A stretch of 64,000 bases of DNA from contig CAJUFP010000005.1 in the NCBI GenBank assembly GCA_910585645.1, positions 13,233 to 77,232 of the forward strand. Reading direction: 5' to 3'. Position numbers and translations under genes: made by a program. Origin of the DNA: an uncultured Hungatella sp. (GTDB taxonomy: Bacteria > Bacillota > Clostridia > Lachnospirales > Lachnospiraceae). The notes under the pieces are model-generated. The model searched no databases, was not told the DNA's origin, and was given only the letters and a program-made list of their open reading frames with translations. This document shows, in pieces, positions 1 through 9,019 of the stretch (its first letter is position 1; each line of letters begins with the position of its first letter).

Positions 1-816
1 GTGACGATCATCGAGCAGGGGAGTCAGCTTTTAGGGCCTATGGATCAGGATGTGGCCAGGGCTTTGGAGAAAGAACTTAAGGAGAAAGGGATCTCTGTTT
101 ACTGTGATACAACGGTTTCGGAGATCGTGGAGCGCAGCGACGGCCTGGTGTGCCGGGTGGTCCGGGACGGGAAAGAGCAGGATATCGCCGCGGGACAGGT
201 GCTGATGGCCATTGGGCGGACTCCCTATATGGAGGGCTTGCTAGGCGAGGACGTGGAGTTTGAGATGGAGCAGGGGCGGCTTCTTGTCAATGACCGGTTT
301 ATGACCAGCGTACCCGGGATCTACGCCATCGGCGATGTGGTGGCGGATATCCAGCTGGCCCATGTGGCCGCGGCCCAGGGAACCTTTGTGGTGGAGAACA
401 TTGCGGGGCGGCCTCACACGATCCAGCTGTCTGTGGTGCCTAACGGGATGTACGCAAGGCTTCCTGTGGTTCCAAGCTGTATTTACACGGATCCGGAGAT
501 CGCCACTGTAGGCCTTACAGAGGAGGCGGCCAGGGCCAATGGAATGCGGGTGGTGTGCGGAAAGTATTCCATGGGCGACAACGGCAAGTCTATCATTTCC
601 CATGAGAGAGGCGGATTTATCCATCTGGTGTTTGACGCCTATTCCAAGATTCTGGTGGGGGCTCAGATCGTGTGTCCAAGGGCTACGGACATGATCGGCG
701 AGATGGCCACGGCGATTGCGGCAGGGCTTACGGCAGGGCAGCTGATGATGGCTATGCGGGCCCATCCCACCTACAGCGAGGGGATCGGGATGGCTATTGA
801 GGACGCCATGAGGTGA
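1..816 (+). CDS. Dihydrolipoamide dehydrogenase family protein, C-terminal part (5' end outside window)
   Basis: This is the C-terminal 271 residues of a class I pyridine nucleotide-disulfide oxidoreductase; full-length members are about 450-470 residues, so the FAD-binding N-terminus and redox CxxxxC lie before base 1. Visible are the end of the NAD-binding half (VLMAIGRTPY), the second FAD contact (GIYAIGDVV, about residues 106-114) and the dimerisation domain ending in the active-site HPTYSEG motif (His-Pro and Glu, about residues 256-262). The His-Glu pair is what is expected of a lipoamide dehydrogenase rather than a mercuric reductase. In such enzymes it reoxidises dihydrolipoyl groups of 2-oxoacid dehydrogenase or glycine cleavage complexes. 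The GTG at base 1 is an internal codon, not a proven start. The exact substrate cannot be settled without the upstream genes. Confidence 0.85.
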   Translation: MTIIEQGSQLLGPMDQDVARALEKELKEKGISVYCDTTVSEIVERSDGLVCRVVRDGKEQDIAAGQVLMAIGRTPYMEGLLGEDVEFEMEQGRLLVNDRFMTSVPGIYAIGDVVADIQLAHVAAAQGTFVVENIAGRPHTIQLSVVPNGMYARLPVVPSCIYTDPEIATVGLTEEAARANGMRVVCGKYSMGDNGKSIISHERGGFIHLVFDAYSKILVGAQIVCPRATDMIGEMATAIAAGLTAGQLMMAMRAHPTYSEGIGMAIEDAMR

Positions 817-840
817 CGGTCAGTGACCATGGGATTTGAG

Positions 841-868
841 GCCCGCCGGGTCGTGTGTTTTGGCGGGC
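841..868 (+). terminator. GC-rich hairpin between the dehydrogenase and the aminopeptidase
   Basis: A perfect 7-bp stem GCCCGCC/GGCGGGC encloses a 14-base loop 25 bases after the stop of the dehydrogenase gene. It is not followed by a T-run, so termination activity is uncertain. Confidence 0.3.
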
Positions 869-932
869 ATAAGCAGGATTTGGCAACAGAAAAGGTCTGA
901 ATAAAAATAAGAGAACAGGGAGAGGATACGCT

Positions 933-2717
933 ATGAATGAGAGGCTGGCTAAACTTCGCAGGCTGATGGAGGAGCGCCATATGGACGCCTATCTGATCCC
1001 CACCTCGGATTTTCACGAGTCCGAGTATGTGGGGGAGTATTTTAAGTGCCGCAGATTTATCACCGGGTTTACCGGGTCTGCCGGAACGGCTGTGGTGACG
1101 GCCAAGGAGGCAGGGCTGTGGACAGACGGGCGGTATTTTGTCCAGGCGGCAGGGGAGCTTGCGGGAAGCGGATTTACGCTTCAAAAAATGGACGAGGAGG
1201 GCGTTCCCACGGTGGAGGAGTACCTGGCCAAGGTGATGCCACAGGGCGGAGTCCTGGGGTTTGACGGCCGGGTGGTCAACAGCCAGCTGGGGGAGGCTAT
1301 CAAGGAGGAGCTGGAGCACAAGAACGTGACATTTTCCTGCGAGGAGGACCTGGTGGGGAGAATCTGGGAGGACCGGCCGGAGATGTCAAAGGAGCCGGTG
1401 TGGATCCTGGATGAGAAGTACGCGGGGCAGCCGGCCGCGGAGAAGATCGCCGGGCTTCGGAAGGATATGAAGGAGGCCAGGGCCACGGTCCATGTGCTGA
1501 CCACGCTGGATGATATTGTGTGGCTTCTCAATATCCGGGGCAATGATATCCCCTTTAATCCGGTGGTGCTGTCCTATGTGGCGGTGACGGAGAAGGATCT
1601 GTATCTGTTTATTCACGAGGAGACTCTGAACGGCCAGGTACGGGAGTATTTGGAGGGACTTAAGGTCACGGTGCGGCCCTATGAGGAGATCTACGGGTTT
1701 GTGAAGTCTCTGCGGGAGGAGCGGGTGCTTCTGGAAAGCTCCAGGGTAAATTATTCCATTAAGAACAGCCTGGATAAATCCAACAAGATCATTGACCAGA
1801 TGAACCCTACGGTTATGGCAAAGGCTGTGAAGAATCCGGTGGAGATCGAAAATGAGCGGCGGGCCCACATCAAGGACGGGGTGGCCATGACCAAGTTTAT
1901 CTACTGGCTGAAAAAGAACATCGGGACCAAGGATATGACGGAGATCAGTGTGTCCGACTACCTGGAGGAGCTGCGCAGGCAGCAGGAGGGGAATCTGGGC
2001 TTAAGCTTTAACACCATTTCCGCTTATGGGGAGAACGCGGCCATGTGCCACTATTCGGCCACCCGGGAGAGCAATAAGGTTCTTAAGCCTGAGGGGCTGT
2101 ATCTGATTGATTCCGGCGGACAATACTATGAGGGGACTACGGATGTGACCAGGACCGTGGCATTGGGGCCGGTTACAGATGAGGAGCGGGAACATTTTAC
2201 CCTGGTTGCCATGAGCATGCTTCGGCTGGGCCACGCGAAATTCCTCTATGGGTGCCGGGGGCTTTCTCTGGACTACATCGCCAGGCAGCCTATGTGGGAG
2301 CGGGGACTGAACTACAACCACGGCACAGGCCATGGGGTGGGGTATCTTTTGAATGTCCACGAGCGGCCAAACGGCATCCGGTACAAGATGGTGCCGGAGC
2401 GCATGGACAGCGCGGTTATCGAGGAGGGCATGATCTGCTCCGACGAGCCGGGGATCTATATTGAGGGAAGCCACGGCATTCGGACGGAGAATCTGATCGT
2501 GTGCAGAAAGGGACAGAAGAATGAGTACGGGCAGTTTATGGAGTTTGAGTATCTGACTTTTGTGCCTATTGATCTGGACGCCCTGGACGTGGGGCTTATG
2601 GAGAAACGGGATGTGGAGTACCTGAACGAGTACCACAGGCAGGTGTATGAGAAGATCAGCCCTTATCTGACTGACGAGGAGCGGCAGTGGCTTAAGGAGG
2701 CTACCAGAGAGGTGTGA
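933..2717 (+). CDS. Xaa-Pro aminopeptidase (M24B family)
   Basis: The 594-residue cytosolic metallopeptidase should cleave N-terminal residues preceding proline. Length and layout match the long three-domain aminopeptidase P form: two creatinase-like N-terminal domains (about residues 5-130 and 150-300) and a pita-bread catalytic domain. All expected metal ligands are visible: Asp in LIDSGG (about 392), Asp in TTDVTRT (about 403), His in GTGHGVG (about 467), Glu in SDEPGIY (about 504) and Glu in RTENL (about 518). The ATG follows GGGAGAGG at good spacing. It stands alone between two hairpins and looks like a housekeeping gene used in peptide turnover. Confidence 0.93.
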   Translation: MNERLAKLRRLMEERHMDAYLIPTSDFHESEYVGEYFKCRRFITGFTGSAGTAVVTAKEAGLWTDGRYFVQAAGELAGSGFTLQKMDEEGVPTVEEYLAKVMPQGGVLGFDGRVVNSQLGEAIKEELEHKNVTFSCEEDLVGRIWEDRPEMSKEPVWILDEKYAGQPAAEKIAGLRKDMKEARATVHVLTTLDDIVWLLNIRGNDIPFNPVVLSYVAVTEKDLYLFIHEETLNGQVREYLEGLKVTVRPYEEIYGFVKSLREERVLLESSRVNYSIKNSLDKSNKIIDQMNPTVMAKAVKNPVEIENERRAHIKDGVAMTKFIYWLKKNIGTKDMTEISVSDYLEELRRQQEGNLGLSFNTISAYGENAAMCHYSATRESNKVLKPEGLYLIDSGGQYYEGTTDVTRTVALGPVTDEEREHFTLVAMSMLRLGHAKFLYGCRGLSLDYIARQPMWERGLNYNHGTGHGVGYLLNVHERPNGIRYKMVPERMDSAVIEEGMICSDEPGIYIEGSHGIRTENLIVCRKGQKNEYGQFMEFEYLTFVPIDLDALDVGLMEKRDVEYLNEYHRQVYEKISPYLTDEERQWLKEATREV

Positions 2718-2853
2718 TATAAGCGGCGATGACTGCCAGGGGATGGGGAGAGGTCGAATGGCAGGCGGATCGGCAGGCCGGCGGGAGGGAATTAAGCCGG
2801 GCGGCAGACAGCTGATGGATCGATCGCTTGCGGCAGTGAGGCGATTGCTGGAG

Positions 2854-2888
2854 GGAGTCCGGATGTGGGAAATGTCCGGGCTCCTTTT
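2854..2888 (+). terminator. Intrinsic terminator after the aminopeptidase gene
   Basis: GGAG-CCGGA pairs with TCCGG-CTCC across a short loop, with one bulged base on each side, and runs straight into TTTT. It lies about 135 bases after the aminopeptidase stop. Confidence 0.5.
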
Positions 2889-2974
2889 ATGGGGAATGAT
2901 CTGTTTGACGGGGAATGTTTGCAACACAGAGCCAGATCAGCGGCCAAGGGCCGGAGAAAACGGAAAGGGTAAGG

Positions 2975-4363
2975 ATGATGGAAGATAGGAATGGAAAGAG
3001 AGCAACAGGCGGGCGGAAAGACAGCGGGAAACTTAAAGGCAGACCAGTGAAGGGAAATGGCGGCGCGGGAGTAAAAGGCAGTGGGAAAGACGGCAGGGAG
3101 AGGCCTGGCAGCAGGGAGGGCAAAGGAACAGGAGCGGGAAAGCAGCAGGAAAGGGGAACAGGGACACCTGCGGTCATAAGGCAGGGGAAAGAAGGAAAGA
3201 CGGGGCAAGACGGAAAGCCGGATGGGGGGAGACAGCTGTGTCCTGTTTTTGGAGTGTGCGGAGGATGCCAGTTTTTGGACGTGCCCTATGAGAAGCAGCT
3301 TAAGGACAAACAGAAGCAGGTGGAGACTCTGCTCAGGGGAATGTGCAGGGTTCATTCCATAGAGGGGATGGAGGAGCCGTTTCATTACCGCAACAAGGTC
3401 CACGGAGTGTTCGGCTACCGCAAAGGGCAGGCGGTCAGCGGGGTGTACCGGGAGGGGACCCACGATCTTGTGCCGGTGGAGCGGTGTCTCATCGAGGATG
3501 AGAAGGCGGACGAGATCATCGGAACCATCCGGGGCATGTTAAAGTCCTTTAAGATACGCACCTATGATGAGGATACGGGATTTGGGTTTCTGCGCCATGT
3601 GCTGGTGAGGCGGGGGTTTGTCACAGGGGAGATCATGGTGGTGTTTGTCACCGCGTCCCCGGTGTTCCCCTCCAGAAATAATTTTGTCAGGGTTTTGAGG
3701 GAGAAGCACCCGGAGATCACTACCATCATCCAGAACCTGAATGACAGAAATACCAGCATGGTCCTGGGGGATAAGGAGAAGGTGCTGTACGGGAAAGGGT
3801 ACATTGAGGATGTGCTGTGCGGCCATACCTTCCGCATTTCCAGCAAGTCGTTTTATCAGGTGAACCCGGTGCAGACGGAGAAACTGTACAAAAGGGCCAT
3901 TGAGGCGGCGGGGCTGACAGGGAAGGAGACGGTGATCGACGCTTACTGCGGCATCGGGACCATCGGGATCGCGGCCAGCGGGAAAGCCGGGCGGGTGATC
4001 GGGGTGGAATTAAATCAGGACGCGGTCAGGGACGCGGTGGCAAACGCGAGAAGAAATGGCGTTGACAACATCCAGTTTTATCACAATGACGCGGGGAAGT
4101 TTATGGCCGCCATGGCCCGGGAGGGGGAGAGCGCCGACGTGGTGTTTATGGATCCTCCAAGAAGCGGGAGTACAGAGGAATTTATTGAGGCAGTGGCCCT
4201 TATGGGGGCAAAGCGGGTGGTGTATATATCCTGCAATCCGGAAACCCTGGCCAGGGATGTGAAGGTGTTTAGGAAGAAAGGGTATGAGGCTTTGGGGGCG
4301 TGGGCGTTTGACATGTTTCCGTTTACCGGGAATTGTGAGGTGGTATGTCTTTTGTGCAACTAA
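2975..4363 (+). CDS. rlmD: 23S rRNA (uracil-C5)-methyltransferase, RlmD/RumA/TrmA family
   Basis: A SAM-dependent RNA uridine C5 methyltransferase. The first roughly 80 residues are a very basic, Gly/Lys/Arg-rich low-complexity extension. Then comes the iron-sulfur cysteine cluster CPVFGVCGGC with a fourth Cys in VERCLIEDE, the SAM-binding motif DAYCGIGTIGIA, the DPPRSG motif, and the nucleophile cysteine in YISCNPETLARD near the C-terminus. The cluster cysteines favour a RumA/RlmD-like enzyme over TrmA. No TRAM domain is evident; the basic extension may substitute for RNA binding. I chose the ATG at 2975, preceded by AAAGGG; an upstream ATG at 2915 is in frame but lacks a good ribosome site. 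Which uridine is the target cannot be told from sequence. Confidence 0.88.
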   Translation: MMEDRNGKRATGGRKDSGKLKGRPVKGNGGAGVKGSGKDGRERPGSREGKGTGAGKQQERGTGTPAVIRQGKEGKTGQDGKPDGGRQLCPVFGVCGGCQFLDVPYEKQLKDKQKQVETLLRGMCRVHSIEGMEEPFHYRNKVHGVFGYRKGQAVSGVYREGTHDLVPVERCLIEDEKADEIIGTIRGMLKSFKIRTYDEDTGFGFLRHVLVRRGFVTGEIMVVFVTASPVFPSRNNFVRVLREKHPEITTIIQNLNDRNTSMVLGDKEKVLYGKGYIEDVLCGHTFRISSKSFYQVNPVQTEKLYKRAIEAAGLTGKETVIDAYCGIGTIGIAASGKAGRVIGVELNQDAVRDAVANARRNGVDNIQFYHNDAGKFMAAMAREGESADVVFMDPPRSGSTEEFIEAVALMGAKRVVYISCNPETLARDVKVFRKKGYEALGAWAFDMFPFTGNCEVVCLLCN

Positions 4364-4788
4364 AAATCTAAGCCTGATTCTTACGCAGACTTAAGCATCA
4401 ATATGGAAGATTACTATAGAATTAAGAACGAAGAAAAATAAAACTGGTAAAGGATATCAGATGCAATCACCTGATTCCGGCAAAAGATTGATATTTTACA
4501 ATCATCATGGCGAATGAGTATGATGTGACTCTGGTTTCTAAATAATACCCGTCATGTCTGGTATATTCACAATATAGAATAATTTCAACGGAATGGAAGG
4601 AAGCCATCAAAAATGGGTAGCAGAAAGGCGGCATCATAAAAGTGTTGCCGCCTTTCTGGGTGTGAAGATTATTTTCTGTTTTTCTTGTAGCAGCTGAGTT
4701 TTAGACGATGGTTACACAAATTTTTTCGATGGACATTTTTCTCTGCTGAGACGGAGAACCTGTGCGTAACGTGGGTTCTTCTTTTCAA
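4364..4788. other. AT-rich intergenic stretch without a convincing gene
   Basis: Composition drops sharply in GC just after the methyltransferase stop. No open frame with a ribosome site and recognisable motif is present on either strand. A perfect inverted repeat at 4621-4658 is the only clear structure. This probably marks the left edge of a foreign segment carrying the restriction system. Confidence 0.5.
4621..4658. repeat. Perfect 13-bp inverted repeat (hairpin)
   Basis: CAGAAAGGCGGCA is followed after 12 bases by its exact reverse complement TGCCGCCTTTCTG. The stem is long and GC-rich, but no T-run follows immediately on either strand. It could be a terminator for a lost gene or a remnant end of a mobile element. 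Confidence 0.5.
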
Positions 4789-4824
4789 AATGAGAAATCG
4801 CCACACCAAATCAGATTTCTCATT
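4789..4824 (-). terminator. Hairpin downstream of the small reverse-strand gene
   Basis: An 11-bp perfect stem AATGAGAAATC/GATTTCTCATT with a 14-base loop begins 7 bases after the stop codon of the reverse-strand small gene. On the reverse strand it is followed by a T-containing stretch, consistent with a weak intrinsic terminator. Confidence 0.45.
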
Positions 4825-4831
4825 CTTATAT

Positions 4832-5020
4832 TCATAGTTGAGAGAGGATGTCATCGAGACAAATTGTCGTGAAATTTTCTTCAACATAAACTTCTTTTGA
4901 GAGTTTCATTACATCCTGTCTGAATAGTACAAGCACCTTGCCTGGTTCTACTGGTTTCCCACCAAATGACTTTCTGTTACTATACTTCTGTGTGTCTGAA
5001 TAATCTGCGGTTTTCGCCAT
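4832..5020 (-). CDS. Small hypothetical protein (62 aa)
   Basis: A short reverse-strand gene supported mainly by an excellent ribosome site: on the reverse strand AAGGAGG stands 6 bases before the ATG. The product begins MAKTADYSDTQKYSNRK and ends CLDDILSQL; it is hydrophilic, with a basic N-terminal third and a middle hydrophobic strand (KVLVLF). No signal peptide, membrane segment or known motif is seen. A hairpin directly after the stop fits a single-gene transcript. It lies in AT-rich DNA next to the type I restriction operon and is transcribed away from it. I do not recognise the family; it could be a small accessory or phage-derived protein. Confidence 0.5.
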   Translation of the reverse strand: MAKTADYSDTQKYSNRKSFGGKPVEPGKVLVLFRQDVMKLSKEVYVEENFTTICLDDILSQL

Positions 5021-5439
5021 ATTTGTTTCCTCCTTGAATTAGCGCGGAGAAAACCTCATGACGGAATTTTGCTATAGTTCTGTAACCATACATTTCGGAA
5101 TCCTCCTAATTTGCGAATGGCCAGCTTGCCCTATATAGCTGGTTTATTAACTTGTTAATCTCACATTGAAGCTTTCGGGCACAGAAGTGATCAGTTTCTG
5201 CTTACATCCATGTGATAGGGATACTCGGATGGGATTTGATAATCCTTTCCGATGATTTAATTATAGAAAAAACAACAGGAATAAGATAACGATGGGTTTG
5301 AATGGCAATATTCTTGAAAAATGTCGAAAAGGAGGATTCAAAAATTTTAATATTCGTGGTAGAATGAAGTTATTTGACAGAGGAATATTAAGAGGTTGAG
5401 TATGCAACGATTTTCATGATTGATCTAATAGGAGAAAAT
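5021..5439. other. AT-rich intergenic region upstream of the HTH genes
   Basis: About 420 bases without a supported gene. A TTGACA box at 5374-5379 could serve as a -35 element for the rightward HTH/hsd genes, but no convincing -10 follows at the right distance. No repeat or RNA gene was recognised. Confidence 0.35.
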
Positions 5440-5592
5440 ATGGCATTAGCAATTGATACAATCAAAGGCAGACTGAAAGAAGCCTTTGGTTTGGATTCAC
5501 AGGAAACAGTTGGAAAAAAATTGAATATCACGCAAGGGAATGTAAGCAGATTACAGGACCTTTTGGAAAGTGAGACAGGAAGCGATGGATGA
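5440..5592 (+). pseudogene. Truncated HTH regulator, partial duplicate of the next gene
   Basis: An ATG at 5440 with upstream AGGAG opens a 50-codon frame. Its residues 9-38 (IKGRLKEAF...QGNVSRL) align position for position with the helix-turn-helix start of the neighbouring regulator (VKERLAQLF...QGNISKW), including the TQGN turn. The frame then loses similarity and stops after ESETGSDG, before the recognition domain is complete. It overlaps the next gene by 23 bases in a different frame. The simplest reading is a remnant of a second, related XRE gene that recombined into the present copy. A short translated leader coupling expression of the next gene is an alternative. Confidence 0.5.
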
Positions 5593-6283
5593 GTTAAAGG
5601 ATATAGTCAAAGAGCGATTAGCACAGCTGTTTAATAGTGAGACACAAGAGGTTACTGCTGGAAGATTACATACTACACAAGGTAACATTAGCAAATGGTT
5701 AAATGGAACGCAGCTGGTTACCACGGATAATTTATATCGAATTGCAAAGACATATAGTGTGTCTATTGATTGGATTTTAGGGCTTAGTGATGTGAGAGAT
5801 ATAAATGGTCTGAATATAAACAACCTTACATATGAGCAAGTTGCCAGAATTATGGACAGGCTAATCATCCATAATAATATAAAAATTCTGAACCATAAAG
5901 AAGCAGTACATCAGCCCAGTGGTGATGATTACGGGGAAATTCAGCCAGGTGGAATAAGAATTGAAATCCGTCCGGATGACAATTCAGACTATATAAAGAT
6001 TAAGGACAGGCTGCTTTCCTATATGTTGAGACGACGCTACAAAATATATGATGTCGGGAATGACATGGTTGATTACTGGTATAATAATTCTTTGCCACAT
6101 TTTAAAGGGCTGAAAGTTGTGGATAATACAGGAAACATGCAGGATGTCCTTGATGCTAAAGGCTGGGCCAATTTACAGGATGCTGACTGGATAAGTTTAA
6201 TAGAAGAAATATCAAAACTTTCTGAGGAAGAAAGGTCGGCATTGATACAGGAAATCGAAAATAAGAAAAAGGAAGATCGATAA
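5570..6283 (+). CDS. XRE-family transcriptional regulator linked to the type I R-M operon
   Basis: A 237-residue protein with an N-terminal helix-turn-helix (about residues 8-62, containing the QGNISKWLNG and DNLYRIAKTYSVSIDWILGL segments typical of Cro/CI-type regulators). A longer C-terminal part of about 170 residues has no motif I recognise, ending in a charged helix rich in Glu/Lys. The start could be the GTG at 5570 or the ATG at 5585; the latter gives MDELKD. The stop is one base before the hsdM ATG, so the gene is almost certainly co-transcribed with hsdMSR and may act as the controller of the restriction operon. No direct sequence evidence for its operator was found. Confidence 0.75.
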   Translation: MRQEAMDELKDIVKERLAQLFNSETQEVTAGRLHTTQGNISKWLNGTQLVTTDNLYRIAKTYSVSIDWILGLSDVRDINGLNINNLTYEQVARIMDRLIIHNNIKILNHKEAVHQPSGDDYGEIQPGGIRIEIRPDDNSDYIKIKDRLLSYMLRRRYKIYDVGNDMVDYWYNNSLPHFKGLKVVDNTGNMQDVLDAKGWANLQDADWISLIEEISKLSEEERSALIQEIENKKKEDR

Positions 6284-6284
6284 C

Positions 6285-7808
6285 ATGGCAAGAAAGAATA
6301 CCGCGGATATAGGATTTGAAAAAGAGATATGGGACGCTGCGTGTGTCCTTAGAGGAAACATGGATGCTTCTGAATATAAGAATGTTATCCTGGGACTTAT
6401 TTTCTTGAAATACATTTCAGATAGTTTTGAAGAAAAGTATCAGGCGCTTGTAGAAGAGGGAGAAGGATTTGAAGAGGATAAAGATGAATACTATTCTGAA
6501 AACATCTTCTATGTACCTGTGGGCGCCAGATGGAAAGACATTGCCAAAGCCGCTCATAAGCCGGAGATTGGTACTGTTATTGACAGGGCTATGATTGCCA
6601 TAGAGGCAGAAAATAAAAGGTTGAAGGGGATTTTACCGAAAAACTTTGCACGCCAGGAACTGGATAAGCGTAGACTTGGTGAAGTGGTAGACCTCTTTAC
6701 AAATATTAAGATGACTAATGGAGCAGATGAAAAAGACTTATTAGGAAGAACATATGAATATTGCCTTAGGAATTTTGCTGAACAGGAAGGTAAGAACGCC
6801 GGACAATTCTATACGCCGTCATGCGTTGTTAGAACGATCGTAGAAATTCTGAAACCATTTAAAGGTCGTGTATATGACCCCTGCTGTGGTGCCGGTGGAA
6901 TGTTTGTACAGTCTGCGGAATTTATTAAGCATCATCAGGGATTGATAAATGATATTTCTGTTTATGGACAGGAATCGAACCCTACAACCTGGAAGATGGC
7001 AAAAATGAATCTGGCAATCAGAGGCATTGACTGTAATTTGGGTGAGTTTCCGGAAGATACGTTTTTAAGCGATCAGCATCCCACAATGAGAGCAGATTAT
7101 GTAATGGCAAATCCGCCTTTCAATCTTTCCTCTTGGGGAGCGGATAAATTAAAAGAAGACCAGAGATGGAAATATGGAACGCCTCCGGCCGGGAATGCGA
7201 ACTATGCATGGATTCAGCATATGATTTGGCACTTGGCGCCAAACGGAAAGATGGGCATGGTGCTTGCAAATGGCTCCCTTTCTTCCCAAAGTGGTGGTGA
7301 AGGCAAAATACGAAAGAACATTATTGAAGAAGATTTAGTGGAATGTATTATCTCACTTCCAAGTCAGCTGTTCTACACAACTGGCATTCCGGTTTGCTTA
7401 TGGTTCTTGTCAAAGAATAAGAAGCAGAAGGGTAAGACGCTGTTCATTGATGCACGTAAAATGGGAACGATGGTTACTCGTGCATTGCGGGAGTTGACGG
7501 ACGGTTCTGAGGATCCGGAAAACAACGATATTGGAAAACTGGCTGAAACATACAGTAGTTTTGTTTCTGGTACATTAGAGGATGTTCCGGGGTTCTGTGC
7601 TGTTGTTACAACAGAAAAGATTGCAGAGCAGGATTATATTTTAACGCCGGGAAGATATGTGGGGATTGAGGCACAGGAAGATGACGGAGAGCCGTTTGAG
7701 GAAAAGATGGCCAGATTGTCTACAGAGTTATATGATTTATTTAAGGAATCGCACAAGTTGGAAGATGAGATAAAAAAGAAACTTGGGGCTATTGGATATG
7801 GCGAATAA
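6285..7808 (+). CDS. hsdM: Type I restriction-modification system methyltransferase subunit
   Basis: A 507-residue N6-adenine DNA methyltransferase subunit. The N-terminal helical HsdM domain spans about residues 8-130; the catalytic domain has the SAM-binding motif DPCCGAGGM (about 197-205) and the catalytic NPPF tetrad (about 276-279). Length is usual for the family. It follows the HTH gene with a one-base gap and precedes hsdS by 13 bases, so these are one operon. Together with HsdS it forms the methylase, and with HsdR the full restriction complex. All key motifs are intact and the gene looks functional. Composition is AT-rich compared with the genes on both sides of the island. Confidence 0.95.
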   Translation: MARKNTADIGFEKEIWDAACVLRGNMDASEYKNVILGLIFLKYISDSFEEKYQALVEEGEGFEEDKDEYYSENIFYVPVGARWKDIAKAAHKPEIGTVIDRAMIAIEAENKRLKGILPKNFARQELDKRRLGEVVDLFTNIKMTNGADEKDLLGRTYEYCLRNFAEQEGKNAGQFYTPSCVVRTIVEILKPFKGRVYDPCCGAGGMFVQSAEFIKHHQGLINDISVYGQESNPTTWKMAKMNLAIRGIDCNLGEFPEDTFLSDQHPTMRADYVMANPPFNLSSWGADKLKEDQRWKYGTPPAGNANYAWIQHMIWHLAPNGKMGMVLANGSLSSQSGGEGKIRKNIIEEDLVECIISLPSQLFYTTGIPVCLWFLSKNKKQKGKTLFIDARKMGTMVTRALRELTDGSEDPENNDIGKLAETYSSFVSGTLEDVPGFCAVVTTEKIAEQDYILTPGRYVGIEAQEDDGEPFEEKMARLSTELYDLFKESHKLEDEIKKKLGAIGYGE

Positions 7809-7821
7809 GAGGTAAAAACTT

Positions 7822-8952
7822 ATGGTTTTTGAAGAAATATTGGCTGAAAATCTTATAGAAGAAATATCAATGGGACCATTTGGTTCAAACATAAAAAAAG
7901 AGTGCTTTACTGATTCAGGAGTAGCAGTACTTAATGGGAGTAATTTGGTTGGATTTTCTTTGAATGAAGATGCATTTGGCTATGTTACTGAAGAAAAAGC
8001 TGATTCATTAGGAAAGGCCAATGCATCCAGAGGAGATGTTGTGATAACTCATCGTGGAACATTAGGACAAGCGGTGTTTATTCCGCAAAATTCAACACGT
8101 GATAGGTATGTTATTTCACAGAGTCAGTTTAGAGTGAAATGTAATGAAAGAATATTGCCCGAATATATGGTGTATTATCTTCATACACCACAGGGAAGAC
8201 ATAAACTTTTGGCTAATGCATCGCAGGTGGGTGTACCGGCATTAGCAAGAGCTACATCAACATTTAAGAAGATTGTTTTTGAAGTTCCAGATATTAAGTA
8301 TCAGGAAAAAGTAGTTTCATTTTTAGAACTGATACGAGCGAAAATTGAAAAGAATAGTGCTGTAAACGATAATTTACAAGAGCAGGCGCAAGCCATTTAT
8401 ACTGATATGTTCATTACCAATGCCAATCCTGAATGGCAAATCGGGCATCTTTCTGATCTTATTATCGTCCGTTACGGAAAAGATCATAAAAAACTGGCTG
8501 ATGGGACATATCCCGTTTACGGTTCTGGTGGAATCATGCGTTATGTAGAGAGACCTTTGTACGATAAGGAATCCGTGCTTATTCCACGAAAAGGAACTCT
8601 CAACAATGTTATGTATATAAATGAGCCGTTCTGGTCGGTAGATACCATGTTCTTTACGGAAATGAAACTGCCAAATGTGGCGAAGTTCATTTTCCATTTC
8701 GTAAAGAGTAAGGATCTTGCTTCTCTTAATGCAGGTTCTGCTGTTCCAAGCATGACTACAGATATCCTGAATGCTATGGAACTACAAATTCCTGATGACG
8801 ATACATTATTTAAGTTTGAAAGTATTGTTGCTTCAATGTATCGAGCCATGCAGCGGAATGTACAAGAATCTGGCAAATTGGCGGAATTAAGAGATTCTTT
8901 GCTTCCTAGGCTGATGTCCGGGGAACTGGATGTCTCCGCCATCGAAATCTAA
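7822..8952 (+). CDS. hsdS: Type I restriction-modification specificity subunit
   Basis: A 376-residue DNA-recognition subunit with two target-recognition domains (about residues 1-160 and 200-335). Each is followed by a conserved helix: the first around VSFLELIRAKIEKN, the second around SGKLAELRDSLLPRLMSGEL, the classic C-terminal HsdS signature. The two half-domains would read the two parts of a bipartite asymmetric site. At 376 residues it is slightly shorter than the usual 400 or more but shows no internal stop. The recognition sequence cannot be predicted from sequence alone. Only one hsdS copy and no adjacent recombinase are seen, so phase variation by inversion is not indicated here. 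Confidence 0.92.
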   Translation: MVFEEILAENLIEEISMGPFGSNIKKECFTDSGVAVLNGSNLVGFSLNEDAFGYVTEEKADSLGKANASRGDVVITHRGTLGQAVFIPQNSTRDRYVISQSQFRVKCNERILPEYMVYYLHTPQGRHKLLANASQVGVPALARATSTFKKIVFEVPDIKYQEKVVSFLELIRAKIEKNSAVNDNLQEQAQAIYTDMFITNANPEWQIGHLSDLIIVRYGKDHKKLADGTYPVYGSGGIMRYVERPLYDKESVLIPRKGTLNNVMYINEPFWSVDTMFFTEMKLPNVAKFIFHFVKSKDLASLNAGSAVPSMTTDILNAMELQIPDDDTLFKFESIVASMYRAMQRNVQESGKLAELRDSLLPRLMSGELDVSAIEI

Positions 8953-9019
8953 GCTGCTAAATTATTATTTATAGCACTAAGATAAAATAAATTTTAACAT
9001 AAATAGGAGGTGAAGATAT

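Noticed and set aside
2743..2988. 81-codon forward frame overlapping the start of the RNA methyltransferase
   Set aside because: Low-complexity Gly/Arg-rich translation with no motif; it spans a terminator hairpin and the ribosome site of the next gene.
4669..4887. 72-codon reverse frame next to the small reverse gene
   Set aside because: No ribosome site, overlaps the supported 62-codon gene in another frame and includes a hairpin; probably chance.
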